NCBI RefSeq assembly: GCF_030519375.1
Contig: NZ_JAUMKB010000020.1
Coordinates: 1 to 64,000 of the forward strand
Length of the DNA stretch: 64,000 nucleotides
Direction of reading: 5' to 3'
Source: Mucilaginibacter tolerans
GTDB lineage: Bacteria; Bacteroidota; Bacteroidia; Sphingobacteriales; Sphingobacteriaceae
Shown: positions 43,334-52,875 of the stretch, one piece after another
How the letters are laid out: each line of letters opens with the position of its first letter
Position numbering within the stretch: position 1 is the stretch's first letter
Notes under the pieces: generated by a model
Databases searched by the model: none
What the model was told of the DNA's origin: nothing
What the model saw: only the letters and a program-made list of their open reading frames with translations
Program-made: the position numbers and the translations under genes

Positions 43334-46309
43334 ATGAATACCCCCACCGGCAATGTATCCTACGTGTTTCCGACTGCCGAAATCAAAAGATATTTCTTTA
43401 ATCTGACGTTGACATTATGTTTCATATGTTGTGCTTCTGATTTACATGCGCAGAAGTATGATTTCAGGCACTACGACCTGACCAACGGCCTGGCGCAATC
43501 GCAAGTTTTGGCAATCTGCCAGGATAAAGAAAAACAAATATGGCTCTCGACTTTAGGGGGTATCAATAGTTTTGATGGGAAAAAATTCAGCACTTATTCT
43601 ATTGAAGACGGGCTTATGTCCAATTCTAATTTTGTTATCACCTGCGATCGGACGGGTAACATTTTGTGGGGCGGAAACTCCGGACTGACGGCCTTTACCA
43701 ATAAAGGGATCGTAAATTATAAATTCAGAGATAAAATCAATGTCAGGACTATTTATAAACTGATAACTGACAAGAATAATGGCATATGGTCTGTAGCAGC
43801 TTCTAAGTTATTTAAATTGGTTGATAACCAGCTTGTTGTTCAGGATATTATCGCAAAGAAGGATTATGTGAGCTCATTGCAAACAGACAAACAAGGGAAT
43901 TTATACGCCTCCCTATACCATTCCGGGATATATAAACTGGATAAGAGCGGCTGGAAGTTAATGATCAGAGTAAAAGATCAATATATTAAGGATTTTGTTT
44001 TTAGCGAGGGAATACCCGGAGCAGTCGTGTTTGTTTCAGATATGGGTTTATTTAAATGCGATAGCGCTCATATTGAAAGAATAAACTTCCCATCCTCTTT
44101 TTCTGAAACTAATGAGTTTACTTGCATAAGGCAGGACCATCATAAAAACCTGTGGATCGGAACAAATAAAGGCGCGTTCATGATCAGTGGCCAATCAGTC
44201 AAATATTTTAATGAGGATAACGGTTTTACCAACGAGCGGGTCTTTAGCATGTACTGTGATGAGGACGGTCGTATGTGGTTTGGTATAGATGGGGACGGGC
44301 TATACAGTTATGAAAATGATGATTTCATCATCTACGACAAAACACAGGGACTGAATAACGAAGCCGTGATGAGTCTGGCAAAAGACTCAAAAGGACAATT
44401 ATACTGGGGCACCAATGGGGGCGGACTATGGTCGTTCACCAATCATAAGCTTAAACAGGAACTCGTTAAAGGTAAGGAATCATCTAAGCTGCGTGTGAAT
44501 TGTTTGCTTAATGACAATAAAGACAATTTATGGGTAGGAACGGACAACCTGGGACTGTGGGTGAAGAAATATGGTAACCGGGATTATTCTCCAGTCTCGG
44601 TAAGCAATGGCCTGATATTTAATCACCTGGCCGAAGGTCGGTCAAATACTATCTGGATGGCAACGAGTTATGGTTGCTATTATCTTGAAGATGGACAGAT
44701 GGTGCATGTGCCTTCGCTAAATCAGTATTCCTCTGCAGTATTGCCACAAGGTCCGGATTCTGTTTTTGTTGCCACATTAAATGGCGTTTTGTTAGTCAAA
44801 AACAAGCAATGGGATACTAAATTTGCATTGGATGCGGTGGCCGGTAAAAACATAATTACATTATATTCTCACGGGCCATTCATTTTATTGGGAACCAATG
44901 ATTACGGGTTATATATCTGGAATACAAAAACCAATGCCATAAGTAATATTAATACAAAAAGTGGTTTATTATCCAACACGATCTACAGTATTGACATTAT
45001 AAAAAATGCGTTATGGTTAGGAACCGGCAAGGGCATAAATAAGTTCAGGATCACCGATCATCGCCGGATGACGCTGACTAAGGAGAGTATTTTTAACCCA
45101 ATAGTGGAGTGTAACCAGAATGCTATAATGCATACGGATACCAATATTTGGCTCGGCACAACGCGTGGCCTATTTGTATTCAAGACAAATAAGAATGAAA
45201 AAGATGTTCCTGTTCCTAATACAGTTATCCAAAGCGTTTGGCTGCCTGCAAAAATAAAGGACAGTATAAAGTACGCTTACCAACAAGGGTATAAACTGCC
45301 GGCAAATTTATCGCTGTCATCAGATAAAAGTCATATCGAGATAGAGTACCAGGCTATTGATTTTTCTGATGATCGTAATGTGCTGTATCAACATCAGCTG
45401 GAGGGCCTTGATAAAACTTACGGTAAAGCGGAACCCCGCGACTATGTGGAATATCCCAATTTACCGCCCGGGCAATATACTTTCAAAGTAAGAGCCGTTA
45501 ATAGTGACGGTCTTTATAAAACTGCTGCTACTTTTTCATTTACTATAACACCGACATTTGTTCAAAGCGCGACTTTTAAAATATTGGTAATTGTTATTTT
45601 CCTATCGGCTGCTTATGGTATCTACCGTTATAAGATCTACCAAAATAACAGAAAGACCTTATATATTGAACAGTTAAAGCTCGAAGAACAAGCCTTTGTA
45701 CGCAGGCAAACTGCGGAGGACTTTCACGACGATCTCGGAAATAAGCTCACCAGGATAAATCTTTTGTCGGAGCTTTTGGATAAAAAGATAACGAAAGATA
45801 AGGCCGACGAAAAGTTGCTGATACAGCATATCAGGAACAGTGTGGATGAGCTGTATTCGGGGACAAAGAATATTTTGTGGGCGCTAAATCCCGACAATGA
45901 CAACCTTTATGATGTGTATGAACTGGTCATGAATTTTGGGAGAGAATTATTTAGCGGCTCCGATTTAGTGTACCAGGTTTCTGACAACGACCTGGCTTAT
46001 AAAAGGATACGATTACCGTTGGGTATGGGCCGGAACATCATTTTGATCTGCAAAGAATTACTGCATAATATTTTACAACATGCCGGGGCAAAAACTGTAA
46101 CACTTGCCATAGGGATAACGTCTTATAAACAGATTTGCATTACGATTTCCGATAATGGCCGTGGGTTCGATAAAGAGCACTTAGTACCAACAGGCAACGG
46201 ACTTCGGAATATGCAAAACCGGGCTAAAAGGCTTAACGGGAAATTAGAGATCGAGTCTAATATCAACGTGGGCACTACCGGCCAGTTGACATTTCCAATT
46301 CCCGGATAA
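43334..46309 (+). CDS. Propeller-type sensor histidine kinase (two-component)
   Basis: A 991-residue sensor kinase. A signal or anchor region (YFFNLTLTLCFICCASDLHA) is followed by a large periplasmic beta-propeller region of two-component regulator propeller repeats (about 40-650; repeats such as AVMSLAKDSKGQLYWGTNGG and VGTDNLGLWVKK). A Y_Y_Y domain follows (about 665-740, PPGQYTFKVRAVNSDGLYKT). Then comes a transmembrane helix (FKILVIVIFLSAAYGIYRYK), a dimerisation helix with phosphoacceptor His798 (AEDFHDDLGNKLTR), and an ATPase domain (ISDNGRGFDKEHLVPTGNGL). The regulator gene follows after 1 bp. Propeller sensors usually sense polysaccharide or glycan fragments; the nearby SusC/SusD pair fits this. 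Confidence 0.93.
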   Translation: MNTPTGNVSYVFPTAEIKRYFFNLTLTLCFICCASDLHAQKYDFRHYDLTNGLAQSQVLAICQDKEKQIWLSTLGGINSFDGKKFSTYSIEDGLMSNSNFVITCDRTGNILWGGNSGLTAFTNKGIVNYKFRDKINVRTIYKLITDKNNGIWSVAASKLFKLVDNQLVVQDIIAKKDYVSSLQTDKQGNLYASLYHSGIYKLDKSGWKLMIRVKDQYIKDFVFSEGIPGAVVFVSDMGLFKCDSAHIERINFPSSFSETNEFTCIRQDHHKNLWIGTNKGAFMISGQSVKYFNEDNGFTNERVFSMYCDEDGRMWFGIDGDGLYSYENDDFIIYDKTQGLNNEAVMSLAKDSKGQLYWGTNGGGLWSFTNHKLKQELVKGKESSKLRVNCLLNDNKDNLWVGTDNLGLWVKKYGNRDYSPVSVSNGLIFNHLAEGRSNTIWMATSYGCYYLEDGQMVHVPSLNQYSSAVLPQGPDSVFVATLNGVLLVKNKQWDTKFALDAVAGKNIITLYSHGPFILLGTNDYGLYIWNTKTNAISNINTKSGLLSNTIYSIDIIKNALWLGTGKGINKFRITDHRRMTLTKESIFNPIVECNQNAIMHTDTNIWLGTTRGLFVFKTNKNEKDVPVPNTVIQSVWLPAKIKDSIKYAYQQGYKLPANLSLSSDKSHIEIEYQAIDFSDDRNVLYQHQLEGLDKTYGKAEPRDYVEYPNLPPGQYTFKVRAVNSDGLYKTAATFSFTITPTFVQSATFKILVIVIFLSAAYGIYRYKIYQNNRKTLYIEQLKLEEQAFVRRQTAEDFHDDLGNKLTRINLLSELLDKKITKDKADEKLLIQHIRNSVDELYSGTKNILWALNPDNDNLYDVYELVMNFGRELFSGSDLVYQVSDNDLAYKRIRLPLGMGRNIILICKELLHNILQHAGAKTVTLAIGITSYKQICITISDNGRGFDKEHLVPTGNGLRNMQNRAKRLNGKLEIESNINVGTTGQLTFPIPG

Positions 46310-46310
46310 G

Positions 46311-46937
46311 ATGCATGAACGTATACGCGTAGTTATTATTGAGGACGATAAGATTTTGCTTCAAACCTATAAGCAATTAATAGGGACGGAAGAGGGCGTA
46401 AACGTAGTTAACGGCTATACCTCTTTTGAACATGCTGAAAGGTATATCGCAAACGATCAGCCGGATGTTATTCTGATGGATATCCAATTACCCGGTATTA
46501 GTGGTATCGACGCGATCCCCCTTGTTAAGAAACAACTCCCCAGGACTCATGTGTTGATGTTGACAGTTTTTGAAAGCGAGGAGCAGATAATGCAGGCACT
46601 TGCCAACGGCGCATCGGGATACATTACTAAAGATTCTTCGTCGCAAAAAATAATTGATTCCCTATGGGAAGTGCGGGACGGTGGTGGTCCTATGAGTAAG
46701 AATATAGCCCGAATGGTGATCAGATCGTTCCAAAAAAATCAGGACTCACCGCTTTCTAAGCGCGAGACCGAAATCCTGCGAATGGTAGCTGACGGCAAAA
46801 AACGAAGCGAAATAGCGGAAGACCTATTTATAGAATTAGAGACCGTTAAAACCCATATCAAAAATATCTACGTCAAACTAGACGTGCACTCAAGGGCCAA
46901 TGCCATTCAGGTTGCCCGAAAGAATAAGCTCATCTGA
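46311..46937 (+). CDS. LuxR-type (NarL family) response regulator
   Basis: A 208-residue protein with a receiver domain (VIIEDDKILL, Asp57 in VILMDIQLPGISG) and a C-terminal LuxR HTH (SKRETEILRMVADGKKRSEI, ETVKTHIKNIYVKLDVHSRA). The start follows the kinase stop by 1 bp, so kinase and regulator form a pair. Its binding sites may include the palindrome at 43255 or the elements at 37403; this is a guess. Confidence 0.92.
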   Translation: MHERIRVVIIEDDKILLQTYKQLIGTEEGVNVVNGYTSFEHAERYIANDQPDVILMDIQLPGISGIDAIPLVKKQLPRTHVLMLTVFESEEQIMQALANGASGYITKDSSSQKIIDSLWEVRDGGGPMSKNIARMVIRSFQKNQDSPLSKRETEILRMVADGKKRSEIAEDLFIELETVKTHIKNIYVKLDVHSRANAIQVARKNKLI

Positions 46938-47124
46938 GCTTCTTTATAAAAACAAAAGTCAACTACCTCGCGTAATTGACTTCTGTAATTAACTATTAAC
47001 TGACCAAATTTCTTAACGATAAGCGATCCGGTCACTACAAACATATATTAAAGTGCTCGTTGATGATGTGCGAAAATGTCCAAAGTGAACCATTCTATGC
47101 ATTAATAACCAACTCGTTATAAAA

Positions 47125-48609
47125 TCATGGGTTCTGTAGTCCCCACCAAACGTGCGTATAAATGGGAATAGTTCCCGGGTAATTCAAATTTGAGGTTAAT
47201 TCCGTATTAGGATAAAGCATGCGCAATGGCATTTGTCCGGCGGCAATTGTAGTTGCTGCCGAAGGATTAAGTTTAGGATATCCTGTTCTCCTCCATTCGG
47301 TCCAGGCCTCAAAACCCTGGAAACCGCACATTGCATAATATTTCTGTGTAATAATGGCTTTAACCTTGGCGTTAACAGTGGCGGCAGCAGTTAGGGCCTG
47401 CAATCCGTCTGGCGCTGTAGCGATATAGGTTGTCGCGTCTCCCGCACCTGTAGCGTCAAAGCTAGCCTGTATCCCTTGTGTGTATAAACTGGCTGCATTA
47501 CCAGCAGCCCACCCCCGTGCAACAGCCTCAGCCTGTAAAAAATAGCTTTCGGCGGCCGATAACAATTTAACCGGGGCTGTAGCAGAGGTAGGGTCATCTG
47601 CCTTGCCTCCAACTAACGGAGACGGCGTAGAAACTTTCTTATTGACATAGGACAGGTAGCTACCCTGCGGAATAGATACCAGAGAGTCGACGGGATTAAC
47701 TTTATCGATAAACAGCGAATAAAACTTAGCCAAACGAGGATCATTATTTTGGGTAAAAGCATTTACAGCTGTTGAACTAGCCACCACGTTTTGAATTTTA
47801 CCCAACGTTGGGCTGGCCGCTTCGTTATAAAATGGGTTCTCATTACCGCCTGTAGAGGTATAGGTAATCGATGCATCTTCCGTTAAGAATGTTGGATTGG
47901 TTTGATATAACGCGGCGATACCTGCTTTCGCGGTGTTTGGATCAATATTAGACAGCCGTAAATACGCTCTAAGCTCAAGGGTATTGGCAAAAGCTACCCA
48001 CTTGGTCATATCACCCTGAAATATCATATCCTGCGTTCCGGGCGACACGGCGTTGGCATTCAATAAGGGCAATGCTTTTTTAATGTACATGAATATGCTA
48101 TCATAAACTAATTGTTGAGCGTCATATTTAGGATTTTGATATACCGATGGTTGTAATGCCTGCGAAAGAGGCACATCTCCAAAAGCATCAGTTGCCAGCT
48201 GATAACTATAAGCTTTCATCAGATAGGCGATACCTTTAACATTTTCTAATCCTGCTTCATGGCTTTTTGTGATCAGGTCGGCATTTACCAATGCGACGCG
48301 GTATAAATTAAGCCAGGGGTTGTCAAAGTTGGTAGCTACCGGGGCATATTGATCAATAGACTTATATTGCGATGCAACTGGGCTTTGAGTCCAATATTGA
48401 GCCCACATATTGCCAAATACCTGGAAGGAATTTCCCACTACCTGGCTAATTGCTGCCTGTGTGGTAGGCAAAAGCAATGTAGGGTCGGCATGATCTGGGT
48501 TATTTGGATTTTGATTCACATCCAGGATCTTTTTACATCCCGAAAATCCAAATGCAGCAACAAGCACTATAAATAAGGCCCGTTTTAAATTTTTATATTT
48601 TCTTTTCAT
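47125..48609 (-). CDS. SusD/RagB-like outer-membrane lipoprotein
   Basis: A 494-residue nutrient-binding lipoprotein partner of SusC. The signal peptide ends in a lipobox (VAAFGFSGCKKIL). The protein has helical TPR-like parts (YLMKAYSYQLATDAFGDVPL, VYDSIFMYIKKALPLLNAN) and an aromatic, Asn-rich loop region. The C-terminal motif FEAWTEWRRTGYPKLN is typical of SusD-like proteins of the RagB type. It follows susC-like 48621-51845 with 11 bp between, so the two are a transport operon for a carbohydrate or other large substrate. Confidence 0.92.
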   Translation of the reverse strand: MKRKYKNLKRALFIVLVAAFGFSGCKKILDVNQNPNNPDHADPTLLLPTTQAAISQVVGNSFQVFGNMWAQYWTQSPVASQYKSIDQYAPVATNFDNPWLNLYRVALVNADLITKSHEAGLENVKGIAYLMKAYSYQLATDAFGDVPLSQALQPSVYQNPKYDAQQLVYDSIFMYIKKALPLLNANAVSPGTQDMIFQGDMTKWVAFANTLELRAYLRLSNIDPNTAKAGIAALYQTNPTFLTEDASITYTSTGGNENPFYNEAASPTLGKIQNVVASSTAVNAFTQNNDPRLAKFYSLFIDKVNPVDSLVSIPQGSYLSYVNKKVSTPSPLVGGKADDPTSATAPVKLLSAAESYFLQAEAVARGWAAGNAASLYTQGIQASFDATGAGDATTYIATAPDGLQALTAAATVNAKVKAIITQKYYAMCGFQGFEAWTEWRRTGYPKLNPSAATTIAAGQMPLRMLYPNTELTSNLNYPGTIPIYTHVWWGLQNP

Positions 48610-48620
48610 GATAAGAATTA

Positions 48621-51600
48621 TTAGAATGAAGCTTTTAAAATGATACCATAGTTTCGAACTGATGGTGTTCCTGCAAAATCAAAACCTTGCTCGTTTCCGG
48701 CGCCACTTGAATTTACTTCCGGATCTACATAGGCATTGGATTTAGGTGTCCATAAAAACAGGTTGTTACCGAATACCCCAATGGTTAACGCACCAAACGG
48801 CAGACTTCTTAATTGTGTTTTATTAAAAGTATAAGATATACTGGCGCTGCGCAGCTTTACATAAGATGCGTCAACAATGTCCATACCTGGTGTGTTACTT
48901 ATTACGCTTGTAAAATAATTATACACGGAGTAGGGCACAGTTGTATTTGGCACACTTTTGCCATTGGCATCCAGGTAAACCGAATTAGGGAACGGATTGC
49001 CGAATCGTGGGCCGCCGGTTTCAATTCCCGTCCCCACAAAATCTATAAGGGATTTAGTGTCGGAAAATAATACGCCGCCATGTTTAACATCGAATAATAC
49101 ATTTAAAGTAAAGCCTTTGTATTTTACGTTGGTCCCAAATGATGCTTGATATTTAGGCTGATATGAGCCTAAGTATTGGGCTGTTGTCGTAGGTATCGGT
49201 TGCCCTGTCGCTTGATTCACAATAGTTCTTCCTTGCGCATCTGTTTGGTTTGTTACCGCGTAAAATTCTCCATAAGGGTATCCCTTAGCTGCAACTATTC
49301 CCATGCCATTGAAACCTCCTATTACCACCTGCGAAACACCATTTGGCAGGGAAATCACATTACTTTTATTCTTGGTAAATGTTCCGAACAACTCCCAGGA
49401 AAAATCACTGGTTTTAATTGGAGTGCCGCGCATACTTAATTCCACGCCTTTATTCTGAATCTCTCCCGCATTTATCGTATTGAAGCCATATCCTGTTGAG
49501 TTAGGAATCGGAATGGATATGATTTGATTTTTCGAATCGTTAACGTAATAGCTGAAATCCATTGAAAGCCTGCTCTGTAAAAAAGCTAACTCTGTTCCAA
49601 TTTCAAATGAGGTTGTCTGCTCGGGTTTAAGTGTTGCATTGCCAAGGACTCCTCCAACTTGCAATGCGGAAACATTGCCGAATGGAAATTTTGTATTGCC
49701 AAAAGATCCATTGATAGTGGTTGATCCATAAGTTGTCAGCAACTGGTACGGATTGGTATCACTACCTACCTGCGCTAAACTCGAACGCAGTTTACCGTAA
49801 CTTAAGAAATTGGCAACGCTGGAATTTTTCAGCAATTCGCTGAATACAAACGAACCGCTAACGCTAGGATAAAAATAAGAGTAGTTATTTACAGGCAACG
49901 TTGAAGACCTGTCGTTTCTTAATGTGCCTTCTAAAAAGAGATAATCTTTAAACGAAAGGTTTAAATCAGCGTAAAAACCTACTAGTCTTTTTATTGAAAT
50001 ATTATCGGTAATTACGTTTACAGGTCCGTTACTATTATTAAGGTTGTACCAGCCGGGAACTACTAATCCGCCGCTGGTGTTGGTGCTTGTTAAGTTGGCG
50101 GTTGTAGATCGTTCCCTGTAATTATTACCCAACAATAGGGATGCGTTAAAGTCTTTACCAAACTTATGGGTCACGGTAACCATCAGATCGTGCACGACTT
50201 CGTTTACATTATATTGGTCTATTTCATAAGATCCATTATTTGTTTCCGAGAGCCACAGTCCGGCTCCTGATTCGTCAGCCGGCTCAAAATCATATTTGGG
50301 TGAAATTAGTTTTCTGCGGTCTGAGTACGAATCTACTCCTATGCGTTCTGCTATTGTTAACCAGTTAAGAGGCTTATAAGACAGATTAACATCGCCGGTA
50401 ACACGGTTAACATTATCGAGATTGCTGAAATTTTGAAGTACCCAATAAGGATTTAAAACAAAGGCGCCATAAAAACCATAGGTATTAGTAACTGGATTAT
50501 AACCATTGTATTTATTGTTCAGGTCTCCCATTTTATCGATAGGTATATCCCTTGGCGTTTGCATTAAAGCATTCCAAATACCGTTTGCATTCTGTCCATT
50601 GGAAGGCGTATTTGCCTGAATTTTATTGTAATTAAAATTAATACCAGCGGTAAAATTGTTTGCAAGCTTAGTTTTCCCGTTAAAATGCACCCCATATTTA
50701 TCATAGGTATCGTGATTGCCAGGGTAGATACTATTGGAATTTAATGAGTTTAAGGATAAAAAGAAACTGCCGTTATCATTGCCCGATGCAATGCCGACAT
50801 TATTATCAAGGGCAAAACCGGTTGAGAAGAAATCCTTTATATTGTTTGGCAGGGCCGAATACGGCTTCATTTGGTTAACGCCATCAATTTTCTGCCCCCA
50901 CGGCTCTACTTGCCCGGTAAAAGGTGCTCCCCAACTAAAGTTATCGCTGGCGTCATCTATGCCTGTAACGTATCCGGCACTTGTAGCCGAACCTGACATA
51001 TACCCCTGGCCATACTCATTTTGAAAAGTGGGTAATTTCAGTACTGACGAGAATGTGGCAGTAGAGTTAAGCGTTACCTCCAGTTTTTTTGCACGGTTTG
51101 CGCCCGATTTGGTAGTGATCATCAGCGCGCCATTGGATGCCCTTGAGCCATAAAGTGCCGCTGCGGCCGGGCCCTTTAGTACCGTTATAGATTCTATGTC
51201 ATTTGGGTCGATATCATTGCCTCTGTTTCCGAAATCAACGGCTGTCAAACTGTTTGCGCCGCTTATAATACTTGAATTATCAATAGGGACACCATCAACA
51301 ACCATTAACGCCTGGTTGTTACCAGTAATGGATGACCCGCCTCGAAGAACTATCCTGGTTGAGCTGCCCGGTGTATTTGAAGCCGACGTAATGTTTACAC
51401 CGGCCACTCTGCCTGTCAATGAAGTAAGGACACTTGGATTTTCTCCTTGTGTTAACTCATTGTTGTTCACAGTGGGCGCGGAATATCCCAAAGTTCTTTT
51501 TTCCCTTCGTATGCCTTGAGAGGTTACAACAACCTCGCTGAGCCCCCTCGTTTCGGTGATAAGCACGACATTCAACACGCCCGATGCAGGAATGGATTGT

Positions 51601-51845
51601 TCTGTAGAAGTGAATCCAATGAAACTAAAAACAAGTATTGCATTTTGAGGAACTGTTATAGCGTACTGACCCGTTTTATCAGTTTGAGTTCCAATTTGGG
51701 TACCCTTTACCGTTACCGTTGCACCCGGAATTGGTAATCCATCTTCTTTCGAGGTTACTGTACCGGTAACCTTGCGATCTTGCGCATATGCTTTTGCTGC
51801 AAACAATAAAAGCAGAAGCAAACATTTTAGTATATTTTTTTTCAT
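48621..51845 (-). CDS. SusC/RagA-family TonB-linked outer-membrane transporter
   Basis: A 1074-residue receptor. It has a signal peptide (ILKCLLLLLLFAAKAYAQ), a carboxypeptidase-like regulatory domain (VTGTVTSKEDGLPIPGATVT, about 24-105), then a plug domain (about 115-240, IESITVLKGPAAAALYGSRA and GALMITTKSG) and a long beta barrel ending in IILKASF with a C-terminal aromatic. There is no N-terminal sigma-factor-signalling domain. It imports a glycan with SusD downstream. Its promoter lies in the 479-bp gap upstream. Confidence 0.95.
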   Translation of the reverse strand: MKKNILKCLLLLLLFAAKAYAQDRKVTGTVTSKEDGLPIPGATVTVKGTQIGTQTDKTGQYAITVPQNAILVFSFIGFTSTEQSIPASGVLNVVLITETRGLSEVVVTSQGIRREKRTLGYSAPTVNNNELTQGENPSVLTSLTGRVAGVNITSASNTPGSSTRIVLRGGSSITGNNQALMVVDGVPIDNSSIISGANSLTAVDFGNRGNDIDPNDIESITVLKGPAAAALYGSRASNGALMITTKSGANRAKKLEVTLNSTATFSSVLKLPTFQNEYGQGYMSGSATSAGYVTGIDDASDNFSWGAPFTGQVEPWGQKIDGVNQMKPYSALPNNIKDFFSTGFALDNNVGIASGNDNGSFFLSLNSLNSNSIYPGNHDTYDKYGVHFNGKTKLANNFTAGINFNYNKIQANTPSNGQNANGIWNALMQTPRDIPIDKMGDLNNKYNGYNPVTNTYGFYGAFVLNPYWVLQNFSNLDNVNRVTGDVNLSYKPLNWLTIAERIGVDSYSDRRKLISPKYDFEPADESGAGLWLSETNNGSYEIDQYNVNEVVHDLMVTVTHKFGKDFNASLLLGNNYRERSTTANLTSTNTSGGLVVPGWYNLNNSNGPVNVITDNISIKRLVGFYADLNLSFKDYLFLEGTLRNDRSSTLPVNNYSYFYPSVSGSFVFSELLKNSSVANFLSYGKLRSSLAQVGSDTNPYQLLTTYGSTTINGSFGNTKFPFGNVSALQVGGVLGNATLKPEQTTSFEIGTELAFLQSRLSMDFSYYVNDSKNQIISIPIPNSTGYGFNTINAGEIQNKGVELSMRGTPIKTSDFSWELFGTFTKNKSNVISLPNGVSQVVIGGFNGMGIVAAKGYPYGEFYAVTNQTDAQGRTIVNQATGQPIPTTTAQYLGSYQPKYQASFGTNVKYKGFTLNVLFDVKHGGVLFSDTKSLIDFVGTGIETGGPRFGNPFPNSVYLDANGKSVPNTTVPYSVYNYFTSVISNTPGMDIVDASYVKLRSASISYTFNKTQLRSLPFGALTIGVFGNNLFLWTPKSNAYVDPEVNSSGAGNEQGFDFAGTPSVRNYGIILKASF

Positions 51846-52133
51846 TTAGCCAATATTTTGAAATCTTAGATTTAATTATTCGATTTTGGACAGTCGCAAA
51901 TGCCATAGGCATCCAGATATCCCATGAAGGGTTTTGTTAACCGTCCGATAGTAAAGCACGCAACTAACCATCTTCAAAGAATATTTTGGGCAGCCTGACT
52001 GATTCCCTGTTTCGTAAAAAAAGGAATAAGTCACAAACTGCATAGTTCAATCGGTCGCGTCGCATACGAATTATCAGTTAATTATACCCCATCATGTGAG
52101 AGCGTGATGAAGGGATTATAGATATTGCCTAAA

Positions 52134-52148
52134 CCAATTGGGGGATAC
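52134..52148. promoter_or_regulatory. CCAATTGGGGGATAC, near-inverse copy at 54256
   Basis: The reverse complement of GTATACCCCCAATTGG (54256-54271) is CCAATTGGGGGTATAC, which is the same as this site apart from one inserted base. One copy is 289 bp before susC, the other 137 bp before the VOC gene at 53747-54118. It might be an operator shared by both. Confidence 0.35.
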
Positions 52149-52245
52149 TTATGAAGGTGTGTTTTCACACTATCCATTAGTCAGGCTAATGCCTTGACTG
52201 CAATTTTAGTTATTGGCAGCCGGAGGGGATGTGCGGGAATCGCCA

Positions 52246-52291
52246 CCCGATATGCGAAAACCGCCATTTTGATAATTTCAGCATATCAGGG
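52246..52291. repeat. Imperfect copy of the long palindrome
   Basis: CCCGATATGCGAAAA (52246-52260) is identical to the left arm of 52806-52852, and TTCAGCATATCAGGG (52277-52291) is a diverged right arm. The copy flanks the VOC gene on its downstream side. Confidence 0.55.
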
Positions 52292-52324
52292 TTAAAAAAC
52301 GATTAACTCAGATGATGCAGATTG

Positions 52325-52696
52325 TCAAACGGGATTATTATAACTGCGCTCTTCTATCAATAAATATTGATTGCCGGACGGATCGTAAAACTCGGCGCCT
52401 AAACCCATCGGCAAATAGTGGGGTTCATTATGGAAGACAACGCCGGCCATTTTTAGGTTGTGGTAGTCGTTCAAACAATCATGCGTATTCACAATGATCC
52501 GACCTCTTCCAAATTCCTTGTCAGCGTCCATCAATATGACTATGAAAAGATCGGGGCTATTAGTTCTTATTAGTACACTTTCCTGGTCAGGCAAAAGGCT
52601 CTTCTTGCCGTAAAACTCAAAACCCATGTTTTCTACAAAGAAGGCTACCTGTTTTTCAATATCGTCGGTAAATACGGGTATGTATTTAATTTTCAT
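52325..52696 (-). CDS. VOC-family protein (copy 1)
   Basis: A 123-residue vicinal-oxygen-chelate protein: IKYIPVFTDDIEKQVAFFVE, DLFIVILMDADKEFGRGRII, NDYHNLKMAGVVFHNEPHYL, FYDPSGNQYLLIEER. VOC proteins bind metals and act as glyoxalases, dioxygenases or resistance proteins. It is a paralog of the VOC gene at 53747-54118: the ends DDCLNDYH.LKxAG and EFxDPSGN are nearly the same, and about six residues in ten agree. The AraC gene lies between the two copies. Confidence 0.88.
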   Translation of the reverse strand: MKIKYIPVFTDDIEKQVAFFVENMGFEFYGKKSLLPDQESVLIRTNSPDLFIVILMDADKEFGRGRIIVNTHDCLNDYHNLKMAGVVFHNEPHYLPMGLGAEFYDPSGNQYLLIEERSYNNPV

Positions 52697-52805
52697 AAAT
52701 TATGGTGAAATGCTGAGGCTATTGGTTTGCTATGAGCAGCAATCAGAGAGAAGATCAGCCGGGCAAGAAAATTGCCCGCAACAATTTTAAATAATGTAAA
52801 CAGAG

Positions 52806-52852
52806 CCCGATATGCGAAAATCACCATATTTGTGTGATTTTCGCATATCGGG
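52806..52852. repeat. Long perfect palindrome (19-bp arms)
   Basis: CCCGATATGCGAAAATCAC (52806-52824) pairs with GTGATTTTCGCATATCGGG (52834-52852) around a 9-nt loop, with no mismatch. No T tract follows on either strand. It lies between the end of the AraC gene (52876) and the start of VOC copy 1 (52696). A diverged copy is at 52246-52291. A cruciform-type operator, or a small mobile repeat, are the main readings. Confidence 0.7.
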
Positions 52853-52875
52853 AAGGCTATCTAGCTGATAACCTT

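Larger units (their letters stand above)
51846..52324. other. Intergenic region upstream of susC with operator-like repeats
   Basis: A 479-bp stretch with no gene, on the promoter side of the SusC gene. It contains CCAATTGGGGGATAC (52134-52148) and ATTATACCCC at 52081-52090, which are like the palindrome near the sensor kinase, plus an imperfect copy (52246-52291) of the long palindrome found at 52806-52852. Confidence 0.5.
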
